64,000 nt of DNA from Nocardioides bizhenqiangii (GCF_034661235.1 NZ_CP141059.1:558001-622000), one strand, 5' to 3'. Shown: positions 18,106 to 27,527, counted from the stretch's first letter. Program-made: numbers and translations. The notes: a model not told the origin generated them from the letters alone.

Positions 18106-19958
18106 CGTGGCCCTCCGGACGTGGTCGGCTCGGGCGTCGGGGCATCGAGCTCATCGAGGACGACCTCGCCGTCGACGAGGTGCACGACGCGGTCGGCGAA
18201 CTCGGCGGCGACAGGGTCGTGGGTGATCAGCACCACCGTGCGGCCCCGCGCAGCGGCGCGCAGCGGTGCCAGCACCCGGCGCGCGGTCTGGGGGTCCAGG
18301 CCGGTGGTCGGCTCGTCCAGGACGAGCACCGGGCTGCCGCGCAGCAACGCCCGCGCCAGCGAGAGCCGCTGGCGTTGACCCCCCGACAGCGTGCGTCCGC
18401 GTTGTCCGATCCGCGTCTCGTAGCCCTCGGGGAGCGCGCGGATGAAGACCTCGGCGTCTGCCGCCCGGGCGGCCTCCTCGACCTCGGCCGAGGTGGCGTC
18501 GGGTCTGGCGTAGGCGATGTTGTCGCGAATGGAGGCGTCCAGCAGCATCGTCTCCTGCATGACCACGCACACGGCTTCGCGGACCGAGCCGATAGTGAGG
18601 TCGCGCACCTCATGTCCGTCGAGCCAAAGGGCTCCGCCGGTCGGTTCGACCTGGCGGGTGAGCAGCCTGGCGAGGGTGGACTTCCCGGCACCGCTGGCAC
18701 CCATCACCGCCACGACCTCGCCGGGCTCGGCGCTCATTGTCACCCGGTGCAGCGCGTCGCGGTGGGCCCCCGGATATCGCACACTGACTTCGTCCACCAG
18801 GATGCTTCCGCGTGGTCGGGTGAGCGGGCGGGCGTCAGTCCGTTGCTGCACCGGACGCTCGGCCAACAGCTCGGCGACTCGTTCGATGCCCGCGGTGGCG
18901 GAGTACATGTCCGGCAGGAGCTCGCCGAGCTCACGGATGGGGCGGTAGCACTGGGCCATGAGCGTGAGGAATGCAAGAAGACCGCCGAGGGTCAACCGGT
19001 CGGTCGCCAGCGCCCAGGTGCCGAGCACGATCACGCACAAGATGCCGACCAGCTCAGCCAGGTCGACCACCGGCAGGAACACCGACCGCACCCTGCTCGC
19101 TGCCATCTGGGCGTCAGCGATGCCGCGGTTCTGGCGGTGGAAGTCGGCGACGGCCTGTTCCTCCCGGTTGTAGGCCTGGACCAGCGCACTGGTGCCGATC
19201 GCCTCCTCGGCCACGGCCCCCAGCGAGCCCCCGCGCCTAGCGCGTTCGCGCGAGACGTCCTGGACGAAACGGGCGAACCGGGTCGCGACGAACCAGAAGA
19301 TCGGGACGACGATCATCGAAGCCAGCGCCAGCTCCCACTGCAGCCAGAACAGCGCGGCAACGAGGAAGAACAGCTGGATGATCGCAGCCAACCCAGAGGT
19401 GAGCTGACCGATCATGAACCGTTCGACGGATCCGATGTCGGAGGTCAAGCGGGACATCACGTCGCCCAGCCGCCGACGTTCGTGGACGTGCAGCGGAAGA
19501 CCGAGGACGTGGCGGAACGTGTCCGTGCGGAGCTTGACCAGGAACCGCTGGGAGACCCAGGTCGACAAGATGTCATCCGCGCCGGAGAGGACAGCGCTGA
19601 CCAGGTTGAGCCCGACGTAGGCCAGAGCGATCCACAGCAGCGGCCCGAAGTCTGCGGGCACCAGCACGTCGTCGACCAGGCGTTGGAAGAGCAGGATCTC
19701 GGCGATCCCGATCATGGACGAGATCGCGAGCAGGGCGAGCCCGAGACCGATCCACCACCGCAGCGGACGCAGCGCAGGCCAGAACTGGGCGAAGACCTCA
19801 CGCAGCGACATCCCCGGCGCGTCATCGACGAGCCGGGCGTCGTCGGCGACGGGTCGGAGCGAGGCCACCAATCGACGCCAGCCCCGAACGATCGACCGAC
19901 GGCCGGGCCGGGCGGACCCCCGGAGGGAGCCACCCGGCCCAGGTCCAGCAGCGGACAT
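18102..19958 (-). CDS. ABC exporter, fused membrane and ATPase domains
   Basis: This 618-residue half-transporter would work as a homodimer. The six-helix membrane domain covers about 60-345 and the ATPase domain about 375-605. Walker A is at MGASGAGKST, the signature at LSGGQRQRLS, and Walker B at VLVLDEPTTGLDP. No N-terminal C39 peptidase domain is present, so it would not cleave a leader peptide itself. I chose the ATG at 19958, two bases after the stop of the arginine-rich peptide gene. A longer reading would duplicate that peptide's DNA in another frame. The operon context suggests that it exports the peptide or a product linked to the kinase. Confidence 0.9.
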   Translation of the reverse strand: MSAAGPGPGGSLRGSARPGRRSIVRGWRRLVASLRPVADDARLVDDAPGMSLREVFAQFWPALRPLRWWIGLGLALLAISSMIGIAEILLFQRLVDDVLVPADFGPLLWIALAYVGLNLVSAVLSGADDILSTWVSQRFLVKLRTDTFRHVLGLPLHVHERRRLGDVMSRLTSDIGSVERFMIGQLTSGLAAIIQLFFLVAALFWLQWELALASMIVVPIFWFVATRFARFVQDVSRERARRGGSLGAVAEEAIGTSALVQAYNREEQAVADFHRQNRGIADAQMAASRVRSVFLPVVDLAELVGILCVIVLGTWALATDRLTLGGLLAFLTLMAQCYRPIRELGELLPDMYSATAGIERVAELLAERPVQQRTDARPLTRPRGSILVDEVSVRYPGAHRDALHRVTMSAEPGEVVAVMGASGAGKSTLARLLTRQVEPTGGALWLDGHEVRDLTIGSVREAVCVVMQETMLLDASIRDNIAYARPDATSAEVEEAARAADAEVFIRALPEGYETRIGQRGRTLSGGQRQRLSLARALLRGSPVLVLDEPTTGLDPQTARRVLAPLRAAARGRTVVLITHDPVAAEFADRVVHLVDGEVVLDELDAPTPEPTTSGGPR

Positions 19959-19960
19959 GA

Positions 19961-20122
19961 TCAGTTGGTGCGGCTGCGGCTGCGGCTGCGCCGATTGCGA
20001 CGGCAGCGACGGCGACGGGCAGGCCGCCGGAACCGGCTGCACCCCCGGCGCCGGCCCGAGTTGGTGTCCCCGCGCGCCGCCATCCTGGCCGGCTGCAGGG
20101 CGGTGAAGAGTGCTGACTGCAT
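19961..20122 (-). CDS. Arginine-rich 53-residue peptide, predicted first gene of exporter operon
   Basis: This small gene is not known to me. It starts at ATG 20122 with GGGAG seven bases upstream and ends two bases before the exporter ATG. The N-terminal 18 residues are mildly amphipathic (MQSALFTALQPARMAARG). The rest is extremely basic: about 22 Arg in 53 residues, two Cys, and an RSRSRS ending. Most third codon positions are G or C in this frame, as expected for a coding frame here, although two other frames are open as well and part of the DNA is a GGCTGC-type simple repeat. It could be an exported peptide, a precursor, or a translational leader for the exporter. Confidence 0.55.
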   Translation of the reverse strand: MQSALFTALQPARMAARGDTNSGRRRGCSRFRRPARRRRCRRNRRSRSRSRTN

Positions 20123-20259
20123 GACGATCTCCCATTCCTGTGTGTTCGATGCCCGGGGTCCCGGGCCTTGCGAACCACACACTCCGCAACCGAAATGAGG
20201 TCGACGTGAGTCGTCGATGATGAAGCTCTTAGGCAGGCGGTCGGCGCACCCGCGCAGCT

Positions 20260-22713
20260 TCAGCTCTTGATCCGGAATCCCTCGGGATCGACGGGCGGAC
20301 GGAGCGACACCGAGATCCCGCGTACGTCGGAGCCGATCGCCACCTCGTAGGTCCCCGCCCGGACCCAGTCCGCGTCGACGGGACCGCCCGTGGGGTCCCA
20401 GACGTACGCCAGCCCGACGCCGGCGCCCACGGTCGCGCCCCATGCCGCGGACGTGACCTGGCCCGCGGCCACGCCGTCCCGCAGCACCAGCTCGCCACCC
20501 CAGAGCATCGCCTCGGGGTCGTCGACCACGAACGAGACGAGCTTGCGCCGGGCTCCGGCCGCCCTGGCCTGCTCGACCGCGCCGCGCCCCAGGAACGGGA
20601 TGTCGGTCTTCAGCTTGCAGGCGAAGAGCAGGCCCGCGTCGACCGGCGTGTAGTCGGGAGTCAGCTCGCGCCCGAACGCTCGGTAGCCCTTCTCGAGCCT
20701 CAGGGAGTCGATCGTGTAGTACCCGCCGTTGACGACGCCGAGGTCGTCCCCCGCGGACAGGAGCGCTTCATGTACACCCACCGCGAACTCGGTCGGGACG
20801 TACAGCTCCCAGCCGAGCTCGCCGACGTACGTGATCCTCGTGGCCCGGACCGTCGCGTAGCCGAGGTCGATCTCCCGGCTAGTGCCGAACGGGAAGGCCT
20901 CGTGCGCGAGGTCCGCTCCCGTCAGCCGTGACAACAGCTCGCGGGAGCGCGGTCCCATCACCCCGAGCACTGCGTAGCTGGACGTCAGGTCGACCACGGT
21001 GGCAGAGCAGCCGGACGGGAGGTTCCGCCGGATGTGGTCCTGGTCCCGTTCCGTCGTCGCCGCGCTGCTGACGACGAGGTACTCGGTCGCGCCGACCCTG
21101 GTGACCGTGACGTCGGACTCGTAGGTGCCGCGGGCGTTGAGCATCCCGGTGTAGACGGTCCGTCCAGGAGGCACAGCGACGTCCGCGGTGCACAGCCACT
21201 GGAGCCCGCGTTCGGCATCAGGTCCCACGACGAGGTACTTCGAGAACGACGTCTGGTCGAAGACGGTGACGTTGTCGCGGGTGTTGGTGTGCTCGGCGAC
21301 GACCCAGGGAAGCCAGTTGGGCTTGGCCCAGGTGTACTCGATCTCGGGCGCGGTGCCGGGCGGCGCGAAGAAGTTCGCGCGCTCCCAGCCCATCTTGCTG
21401 CCGAAGCCGGCGTTGGCCCGCTCGAGCACGTGGTAGAGCGGAGAACGGCGGAACGGCCGCGCGGTGCGCATCTCGCGGTTGGGCCAGGGGATCTCGTAGT
21501 GCAGCCCCAGGACCTCGGCGACCCGGTCGTGGAGCCATCGGTTGTTGCCGTTGAACCGGGCGAACCTGCGGATGTCGACGGCCGTGAGGTCCGTGGTCGC
21601 CTCACCGTTCACGATCCACTCGGCGAGCGCCCGGCCGGCGCCGCCGGCCGTCGCGATGCCGACGGAGTTGAAGCCGGCGCCGACGTAGAAGTTCCTGGTC
21701 TCGGGCGCCGGACCCAGGATGAACTGGTTGTCGGGGGTGAAGCTCTCGGGGCCGTTGTAGAACTTGCGGACGCCGGTCTCCTTGAGGACGGGGATCCGGT
21801 GGATCGCGCTCTCCATGAGCACCGAGAAGTGCTCCCAGTCCTCCTCGAGCAGCTGGAACTCGAACGGGTACGGGATCTGGTCCGGCCCGACCCACGGCTT
21901 CGCCTCGGGCTCGAACCCGCCGACCACCAGGCCACCCACCTCCTCCTTGAAGTAGGTGTAGCCGTCGGGGTCGCGCAGGATCGGCAGGTCGGGGCGTACG
22001 CCGTCGAACGGCTCGGTCACGACGTAGAAGTGCTCGGCGGAGTGCAGCGGCACGGTGACGCCGGCCATGGCGCCGACCTGCTTGGCCCACTGGCCGGCGC
22101 AGTTCACGACGATCTCCGCCTCGACGTCACCCGCGTCGGTGCGCACGCCGGTCACGCTGCTGCCGTCCACCAGCACGTCGAGGACCCGGGTCTTCTCGAC
22201 GATGCGCGCACCACGCCGGCGCGCGCCCTTCGCCAGCGCCTGGGTCAGGTCCGTCGGGTTGGCGGTGGCGTCGCCCGGCAGCCAGATCGCGCCGACCAGG
22301 TCGTCGACCTGCATGACCGGCCAGCGCTCCGCGGCCTCTGACGGGGTGAGGAGCGTGCACTCCAACCCGTAGGCGTCGGCGCTCGCGGCCGTGCGCCGCA
22401 GCTGGGTCATCCGGTCCGCGGTGCGCGCGACCGTGACCCCGCCGCAGCGCTTGTAGCCGGTGGACAGGCCGACCTCGGCCTCGAGCTCGGCGTAGAGCTG
22501 CGTGGAGTACTGCACCAACCGGGTGCCGCTCTCCGAGGCCCGCAGCTGCCCGACCAGCCCGGCCGCGTGCCACGTCGTACCCGAGGAGAGCCGACCCTGC
22601 TCGACCAGGAGGACGTCGGACCAGCCGAGCCTGGTGAGGTGGTAGGCGACGCTGGTCCCGATCACGCCGCCGCCGATGATCACCACCTGCGCCCGGGAGG
22701 GAAGCTCACTCAT
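20260..22713 (-). CDS. FAD-dependent dehydrogenase with GcvT domain (dimethylglycine/sarcosine dehydrogenase-like)
   Basis: This 817-residue bifunctional enzyme starts with a DAO-type FAD domain (Rossmann motif VIIGGGVIGTSVAYHL near residue 10, then about 10-395). A GcvT tetrahydrofolate domain follows at about 425-700, and a GcvT C-terminal barrel at about 715-805. This layout is that of dimethylglycine and sarcosine dehydrogenases, which remove N-methyl groups and pass the C1 unit to folate. The ATG overlaps the kinase-like gene by 8 bases. It diverges from an amine importer and gamma-glutamyl ligase cluster, so an N-methylated or otherwise substituted amine is the probable substrate. Confidence 0.92.
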   Translation of the reverse strand: MSELPSRAQVVIIGGGVIGTSVAYHLTRLGWSDVLLVEQGRLSSGTTWHAAGLVGQLRASESGTRLVQYSTQLYAELEAEVGLSTGYKRCGGVTVARTADRMTQLRRTAASADAYGLECTLLTPSEAAERWPVMQVDDLVGAIWLPGDATANPTDLTQALAKGARRRGARIVEKTRVLDVLVDGSSVTGVRTDAGDVEAEIVVNCAGQWAKQVGAMAGVTVPLHSAEHFYVVTEPFDGVRPDLPILRDPDGYTYFKEEVGGLVVGGFEPEAKPWVGPDQIPYPFEFQLLEEDWEHFSVLMESAIHRIPVLKETGVRKFYNGPESFTPDNQFILGPAPETRNFYVGAGFNSVGIATAGGAGRALAEWIVNGEATTDLTAVDIRRFARFNGNNRWLHDRVAEVLGLHYEIPWPNREMRTARPFRRSPLYHVLERANAGFGSKMGWERANFFAPPGTAPEIEYTWAKPNWLPWVVAEHTNTRDNVTVFDQTSFSKYLVVGPDAERGLQWLCTADVAVPPGRTVYTGMLNARGTYESDVTVTRVGATEYLVVSSAATTERDQDHIRRNLPSGCSATVVDLTSSYAVLGVMGPRSRELLSRLTGADLAHEAFPFGTSREIDLGYATVRATRITYVGELGWELYVPTEFAVGVHEALLSAGDDLGVVNGGYYTIDSLRLEKGYRAFGRELTPDYTPVDAGLLFACKLKTDIPFLGRGAVEQARAAGARRKLVSFVVDDPEAMLWGGELVLRDGVAAGQVTSAAWGATVGAGVGLAYVWDPTGGPVDADWVRAGTYEVAIGSDVRGISVSLRPPVDPEGFRIKS

Positions 22714-23608
22714 CGCCGGCCGCCTCGTCGAGCAGCCGGTCGAAGTCGGGGCCGTCGAACTCGGCCACCGCCCGGTCGTACTTCTCCATCGCCCACTCCC
22801 AGAAGTCGAAGTCGAAGGTGCTCACGGCGTCCTGGATCGATCCCCAGAGGGTCCAGCCGTACTTCGACATCAGACCCCACAGTCGCGCCCGGGCGACCCG
22901 GTGCCGATGGAGCGCGCCGTCGTACGCCGCCACCAGCTCGTCCAGCTGGTCGAGGCTCAACCCCGCTTCGCTCCACAGGTTGCCGAGCTCGAAGGTCGCC
23001 TCGTTGTTGCCGGAGTACTCGTAGTCGATCAGCCAGATCTTCTCCCCGTCGTCGATCAGGTTCCCGGCGAGCAGGTCGTTGTTGCACGGGACCGTCGGTT
23101 CCTCGCGGACCGCGAAGGCCCGGCGGATCCGCTCCACCTGCGGCGCGAAGTCGAGGTAGCGCTCCGGTAGCCGGAAGCCACGCTCCCTCACGACCTCGAG
23201 GTAGGCGGGCTGGAGGGCGAACATGTCGAAGTCGCTGCTGAACCGCGGCCCCGAGTGCAGCTTCCGGACCGCGGCGGCGACCCGGTCCAGGTGCTCCCCG
23301 CTGCGCAGGTCGGAGTCGGTGAACGTGCGTCCGTCGATGTACTCCACGACCATCAACCCGGCGTCGGGCAGGTAGTCGAGGACCGGCGCTCCCACGCCGG
23401 CTTCGGCCGCAGCGACGGAGTTGTGGTGCTCGTGGTCGTGGTCGATCGCCAGCAGGTCGCTTCCGGGTTGGGCCACCCGCACCACGCAGACCCCGCCCGG
23501 GTGGGTCACCTTGAGGTTGACGTTGGTCAGGCCGCCGGTCAGCTCCTCGACGTCGTACGACGTTCCACGGAGCCAGTCGATCTTGTCGACCACGTCGTGC
23601 CACGCCAC
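22706..23608 (-). CDS. Choline/ethanolamine-kinase-like phosphotransferase
   Basis: This 300-residue protein has the aminoglycoside/choline kinase fold. The catalytic loop reads CNNDLLAGNL (HxDxxxxN type with Asn replacing His), and the metal-binding loop is IDYEYSGNN. These match choline and ethanolamine kinases. I chose the GTG at 23608 because GGGAGG lies 7 bases upstream; the next start 15 bases upstream has none. It is the first gene of a two-gene unit with the FAD/GcvT enzyme. A role in sensing or phosphorylating an amino alcohol is inferred. Confidence 0.85.
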   Translation of the reverse strand: MAWHDVVDKIDWLRGTSYDVEELTGGLTNVNLKVTHPGGVCVVRVAQPGSDLLAIDHDHEHHNSVAAAEAGVGAPVLDYLPDAGLMVVEYIDGRTFTDSDLRSGEHLDRVAAAVRKLHSGPRFSSDFDMFALQPAYLEVVRERGFRLPERYLDFAPQVERIRRAFAVREEPTVPCNNDLLAGNLIDDGEKIWLIDYEYSGNNEATFELGNLWSEAGLSLDQLDELVAAYDGALHRHRVARARLWGLMSKYGWTLWGSIQDAVSTFDFDFWEWAMEKYDRAVAEFDGPDFDRLLDEAAGDE

Positions 23609-23656
23609 TTGTCGGCCTCCCACAGGTCAGCACTCTAAAGGTCTAAGGTCATGCCA

Positions 23657-23686
23657 TTGACAGCATTGTGTGACCCGCACCACACT
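23657..23686 (+). promoter_or_regulatory. Possible promoter of the amine cluster
   Basis: A consensus -35 TTGACA (23657-23662) is followed 18 bases later by CACACT (23681-23686) as a weak -10. It lies in the 114-base gap between the divergent kinase-like and permease genes. A short direct repeat, CTAAAGGT/CTAAGGTC, sits just upstream at about 23634-23650 and could bind the GntR regulator. Confidence 0.35.
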
Positions 23687-23722
23687 GACGCCAACTGGCT
23701 CCCGGCGAAAGAGGGATTTGTC

Positions 23723-25315
23723 ATGAGCGCGACCCAAGACCCCAACCTCGATGCAGACGCCAAGCGCCTCGCAGAGCTCGGCTACAGCCAGGACCTGAAC
23801 CGCAGCTGGTCCGGCTTCTCCAACTTCGCCATCTCGTTCTCGATCATCTCGATCCTGGCGGGCTGCTTCACCAACTTCGGCGCCGGCTGGAACAACGGCG
23901 GGCCGATCTCCATCTCTTGGTCCTGGCCGCTGCTGAGCGCCTTCATCCTGCTGATCGGGTTCACCATGTCCGAGCTGGTGTCGGCGTACCCGACGTCGGG
24001 CGGCATCTACTGGTGGGCCTCCAAGCTGGGTGGCCCGCGCGCGGGCTTCTACACCGGCTGGCTCAACCTCGTCGGCCTGATCGCGGTGACCGCGGGCGTC
24101 TCCTACGGTTGCGCGACGTTCATCGACCTCACCATCAGCACCTGGTCGGAGGACTTCGCCGCCGACTACTCCCTGACCCGGGTGTTCATCATCTTCGTCA
24201 TCGTGCTCGGCATCGCCGCAGTGCTCAACATCTTCAGCGGCCACCTGATGGCGATCATGAACAACGTCTCGGTGTGGTGGCACGTGGCCGGTGCGTCCGC
24301 CATCGTCCTGATCCTGGTCTTCGTGCCCGACCAGCACCAGAGCGTCGGCTACGTCTTCACCGAACGCTTCAACAACTCGGGACTGTTCGACGGCAGCAAC
24401 AGCAGCTTCGCGTTCTTCTTCGCGATCGTGCCCTTCGGCTTCCTGTTGACGCAGTACACGATCACCGGCTTCGACGCCTGTGCCCACCTCTCCGAGGAGA
24501 CGAAGGCGGCGTCGACCGGGGCGGCGAAGGGCATCTGGCAGTCGATCTTCTACTCCGCCGTCGGTGGCTACATCCTGCTTCTCGCAGTCGTGTTCGCCGT
24601 ACCGGACGGCCCGGACGGCAAGCCCGCCAACGCGGACGTCGGAGAAGGCGGCGTCGCTTACATCTTCTCGACCGCCCTCGGCTCGGACTGGGCGACCGCG
24701 GTGCTCTTCATCTCGGCGGCCGGCCAGCTCTTCTGTGCGGTCTCCTGCGCCACCTCGGCCTCACGGATGTTGTACGCGTTCAGCCGGGACCGGGCCGTCC
24801 CCGGTTCCTCGCACTGGTCGAAGCTCAGTGCCAACCGGGTGCCGGCACGGGCAGTCCTGCTCGTCGCCTTCCTCAGTGCGGCCGTCACCCTGCCCGCGCT
24901 GATCGAGGTGAACGTCGGAACGGAGGAAGACCCGCTGATCCTGCCGATCGCCTTCTACGCCGTGACCTCGATCGCCGTCCAAGGTCTCTACCTGTCTTTC
25001 GCCATCCCGATCTTCCTGCGCTGGAAGCACGGCGAGCGGTTCGAAGTGGGCGAGTGGAACAACGGATCGAAGTACAAGTGGATGAACCTCGTCGCGGTGG
25101 CCGAGATCCTCATCGTCTCGATCTACCTGATGATGCCGTTCGTCCCGGGCGCGGTCCCGTTCAGTGACGACTTCGCATGGAAGTTCGTCAACTACGCCCC
25201 GATCGTCGTGCTGGGCGTCCTGCTCGCCATCACCCTGTGGTGGGAGATCTCGGCAAAGAAGTGGTTCAAGGGTCCGGTCCGGACCATCGATCCCGCCGAG
25301 CTGCCGCCCGGGTGA
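23723..25315 (+). CDS. APC-superfamily amino acid/amine permease
   Basis: This 530-residue importer has about twelve membrane helices from residue 35 to 510. The first helix block (FSNFAISFSIISILAGCF) and the motif SAYPTSGGIYWWASKLGG are those of the AAT/ACT group that includes GABA, choline and ethanolamine permeases. The start at 23723 has AGAGGGA upstream, and the longer frame adds only 24 unlikely residues. It opens the operon that continues into a GntR regulator and a gamma-glutamyl ligase, so it most likely brings in the amine degraded here. Confidence 0.92.
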   Translation: MSATQDPNLDADAKRLAELGYSQDLNRSWSGFSNFAISFSIISILAGCFTNFGAGWNNGGPISISWSWPLLSAFILLIGFTMSELVSAYPTSGGIYWWASKLGGPRAGFYTGWLNLVGLIAVTAGVSYGCATFIDLTISTWSEDFAADYSLTRVFIIFVIVLGIAAVLNIFSGHLMAIMNNVSVWWHVAGASAIVLILVFVPDQHQSVGYVFTERFNNSGLFDGSNSSFAFFFAIVPFGFLLTQYTITGFDACAHLSEETKAASTGAAKGIWQSIFYSAVGGYILLLAVVFAVPDGPDGKPANADVGEGGVAYIFSTALGSDWATAVLFISAAGQLFCAVSCATSASRMLYAFSRDRAVPGSSHWSKLSANRVPARAVLLVAFLSAAVTLPALIEVNVGTEEDPLILPIAFYAVTSIAVQGLYLSFAIPIFLRWKHGERFEVGEWNNGSKYKWMNLVAVAEILIVSIYLMMPFVPGAVPFSDDFAWKFVNYAPIVVLGVLLAITLWWEISAKKWFKGPVRTIDPAELPPG

Positions 25316-25335
25316 GCGCGTAGACAATCGATGTC

Positions 25336-26091
25336 ATGAGCCCTTCTCCGACCTCAGCCCGGAGCACCAGGTCGGCACACCCTCTCGGAGACCTCGTCCT
25401 GAGGCCGGTGCGTGGTCACCACGCCTTCGAGGGCTGCGTCGAACAGCTGGCCACCGCCATCAGGCTCGGCGCGTTCTCGTTCGGTTCGGCGCTGCCGCCC
25501 GAGCGCGAGCTCGCCGAGCGGTTGGGGGTCTCGCGAGCGACGCTGCGCGAGGCCATCGCCGGCCTGCGCACCGCGGGGATGGTGCGCACCACCCGCGGCA
25601 GGGGCGGAGGGACGGTGGTGTCCTACAGGCCGGCTACGCCGGCGCTCGGCGGGACCCCGGGGATCGCCGAGCGACGTGAGGAGCTGCTCGACTCGCTCGT
25701 CTTCCGGAGGGTGGTCGAGCCCGGCGCCTGCTACGTCGCGGCGACCCGCACCCTGACCGCGGCCGAGAAGCTGCTGCTGACGACCACCCTCGCGGAGGTC
25801 GACCAGGCCGAGGAACCCGCTGCGCACCGACAGGCGGACTCGCGCCTGCACCTGGCGATCGCGAGCGTCACCGCGTCGCCGATGACGATCGAGGCGGTCA
25901 CCGAGGTGCAGGCCTGCCTGCACGACATGCTGCTCGCGATCCCGGTGCTCAAGGTCAACATCGAGCACTCCAGCCGGCAGCACCGGTCGATCGTCCAGGC
26001 GATCATCGCCAGCGAGCCGACGAAGGCCCGGCGGGCGATGGAACACCACTGCGACGACACCGCTGCGCTCCTGCGCGGCCTGCTCGGCTGA
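25336..26091 (+). CDS. FadR-subfamily GntR transcriptional regulator
   Basis: This 251-residue regulator has a winged-helix domain at about 30-97 (ALPPERELAERLGVSRATLREAIAGL) and an all-helical FCD effector domain at about 120-245, with metal-ligand-like His residues (LHLAIA, QHRSIVQAI). It is 20 bases after the permease gene and 63 before the ligase gene. It probably represses this operon and the divergent FAD/GcvT pair until the amine or its glutamyl product is present. Confidence 0.92.
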   Translation: MSPSPTSARSTRSAHPLGDLVLRPVRGHHAFEGCVEQLATAIRLGAFSFGSALPPERELAERLGVSRATLREAIAGLRTAGMVRTTRGRGGGTVVSYRPATPALGGTPGIAERREELLDSLVFRRVVEPGACYVAATRTLTAAEKLLLTTTLAEVDQAEEPAAHRQADSRLHLAIASVTASPMTIEAVTEVQACLHDMLLAIPVLKVNIEHSSRQHRSIVQAIIASEPTKARRAMEHHCDDTAALLRGLLG

Positions 26092-26154
26092 CGGATCTCG
26101 ACAAGCTCGATCACCGAAGACCCAAGCTCGACCACCGATGACGGAAGGAACCGC
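26092..26154 (+). repeat. Short TCGAC-rich dispersed-repeat fragment
   Basis: Between the GntR and ligase genes the element AAGCTCGA(T/C)CACCGA occurs twice (about 26103-26140), after GATCTCGACAAGCTCGATC. The wording resembles dispersed repeats common in Nocardioides and related genomes, seen also inside genes near 48860, 57100 and 59660. The ligase ribosome site GGAAGGAA follows directly. Confidence 0.4.
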
Positions 26155-27519
26155 ATGGCCCGCAACGACAGGCACCTGACCCTCGAACAGCTCTCCGCTG
26201 CGATCGAGTCGGGCGAGGTCGACACGGTCGTCGTCGCCTTCACCGACATGCAGGGACGGCTGCAGGGCAAGCGGCTGCACGGGCGCTACTTCCTGGACTT
26301 CGTCGTCGAGCACGGCACCGAGGGCTGCAACTACCTGCTCGGTGTCGACATCGACATGAACACCGTCGCCGGCTACGCGATGACCTCCTGGGACCGCGGG
26401 TACGGCGACATGGAGTTCGCCCTCGACCTCGAGACCATCCGGACGCTCACCCATCTGCCCGCGACCGCGATGGTGCAGTGCGACCTGGTCTGGCTCGACC
26501 ACACGCCCGTGCTGCAGTCACCGCGGACCATCCTCAAGAGGCAGATGGACCGCGCCGCCGAGCTGGGCTTCACGGCCTTCGCCGGCACCGAACTGGAGTT
26601 CATCGTCTACGAGGACACCTACGAGGCCGCGCACGACCTCGGCTACCGCGACCTGACGCCGTCGAACCAGTACAACGTCGACTACTCGATCCTCGGCGAG
26701 ACCCGGATCGAGCCGCTGCTGCGCGACATCCGCAACACGATGTACGCCGCGGGCCTCAACGTCGAGGGCTCCAAGGGCGAGTGCAACTTCGGCCAGCACG
26801 AGATCGGGTTCCTGTACGACGACGTGCTGGTCACCGCCGACAACCACGCCGTCTACAAGACGGTGGCCAAGGAGATCGCCGCGCTGCACGGCAAGTCGCT
26901 GACCTTCATGGCCAAGGTCGACGAGCGCGAGGGCAGCTCCTGCCACATCCACCTGTCGTTGCGCGGCAAGGACGGCGAGATCGTCTTCTGGGACGACGCG
27001 GCAGGGAAGCGCACTCGGCTCTACGACCAGTTCGTTGCCGGCGTGCTGGCGACGATGCCGGACATGACCCTCCTCTACGCGCCGAACATCAACTCCTACA
27101 AGCGGTTCGCCGAAGGATCGTTCGCGCCCACCACGATCGCCTGGGGTGAGGACAACCGCACCTGCGCCGTCCGACTGGTCGGCCGGGGCGCGGGTGCCCG
27201 GATGGAGAACCGGGTGCCCGGCGGCGACGTGAACCCCTATCTCGCGCTGGCCGCGATGATGGCCGGCGGCCTGCACGGGATCGAGCACGAGCTCGAGCTG
27301 GAGCCGGCGTTGGAGGGCAACGCCTACACCTCCGGTCGCCCGAAGGTGCCGGGGTCGCTGCGCGACGCCCGCGACGCGTTCGTATCCTCGGCGGTCGCAC
27401 GTGCGGCTCTCGGCGACGAGGTCGTCGACCACTACACGAACATGGCCGACGTCGAGCTCGCGGCCTTCGGCGCCGCCGTCACCGACTGGGAGCTCCGCAG
27501 GGGCTTCGAGCGGATGTGA
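26155..27519 (+). CDS. Glutamine-synthetase-like gamma-glutamyl-amine ligase
   Basis: This 454-residue ligase belongs to the type I glutamine synthetase fold, close to PuuA and the Streptomyces GlnA3/GlnA4 group. Visible motifs are AGTELEFIVYED (metal site), EGSKGECNFGQHEIGF, SSCHIHLSL (ATP site), NSYKRFAEGSFAP and the glutamate site RMENRVPGGDVNPYLALAA, split here by my reading. The N-terminal ammonium-site loop is diverged, as in amine-specific members. It would join glutamate to an imported amine using ATP. The downstream aldehyde dehydrogenase and PuuD-type hydrolase support this role. Confidence 0.9.
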   Translation: MARNDRHLTLEQLSAAIESGEVDTVVVAFTDMQGRLQGKRLHGRYFLDFVVEHGTEGCNYLLGVDIDMNTVAGYAMTSWDRGYGDMEFALDLETIRTLTHLPATAMVQCDLVWLDHTPVLQSPRTILKRQMDRAAELGFTAFAGTELEFIVYEDTYEAAHDLGYRDLTPSNQYNVDYSILGETRIEPLLRDIRNTMYAAGLNVEGSKGECNFGQHEIGFLYDDVLVTADNHAVYKTVAKEIAALHGKSLTFMAKVDEREGSSCHIHLSLRGKDGEIVFWDDAAGKRTRLYDQFVAGVLATMPDMTLLYAPNINSYKRFAEGSFAPTTIAWGEDNRTCAVRLVGRGAGARMENRVPGGDVNPYLALAAMMAGGLHGIEHELELEPALEGNAYTSGRPKVPGSLRDARDAFVSSAVARAALGDEVVDHYTNMADVELAAFGAAVTDWELRRGFERM

Positions 27520-27527
27520 AGGAAAGC

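Noticed and set aside
17251..20122. Lanthipeptide-type (class III/IV) biosynthetic cluster
   Set aside because: The kinase is a stand-alone 284-residue domain without lyase or cyclase parts, and the peptide is Arg-rich with few Ser/Thr-Cys pairs, so no lanthionine synthesis is supported.
19822..20178. Alternative 118-codon frame with an Ala-rich stretch over the arginine-rich peptide gene
   Set aside because: The Ala run comes from the GGCTGC simple repeat read in another frame, and it would overlap the exporter start without a ribosome site.
16459..20198. Long plus-strand open frames over the kinase and exporter genes
   Set aside because: Both are shadows of the minus-strand operon, whose products have complete catalytic motifs.
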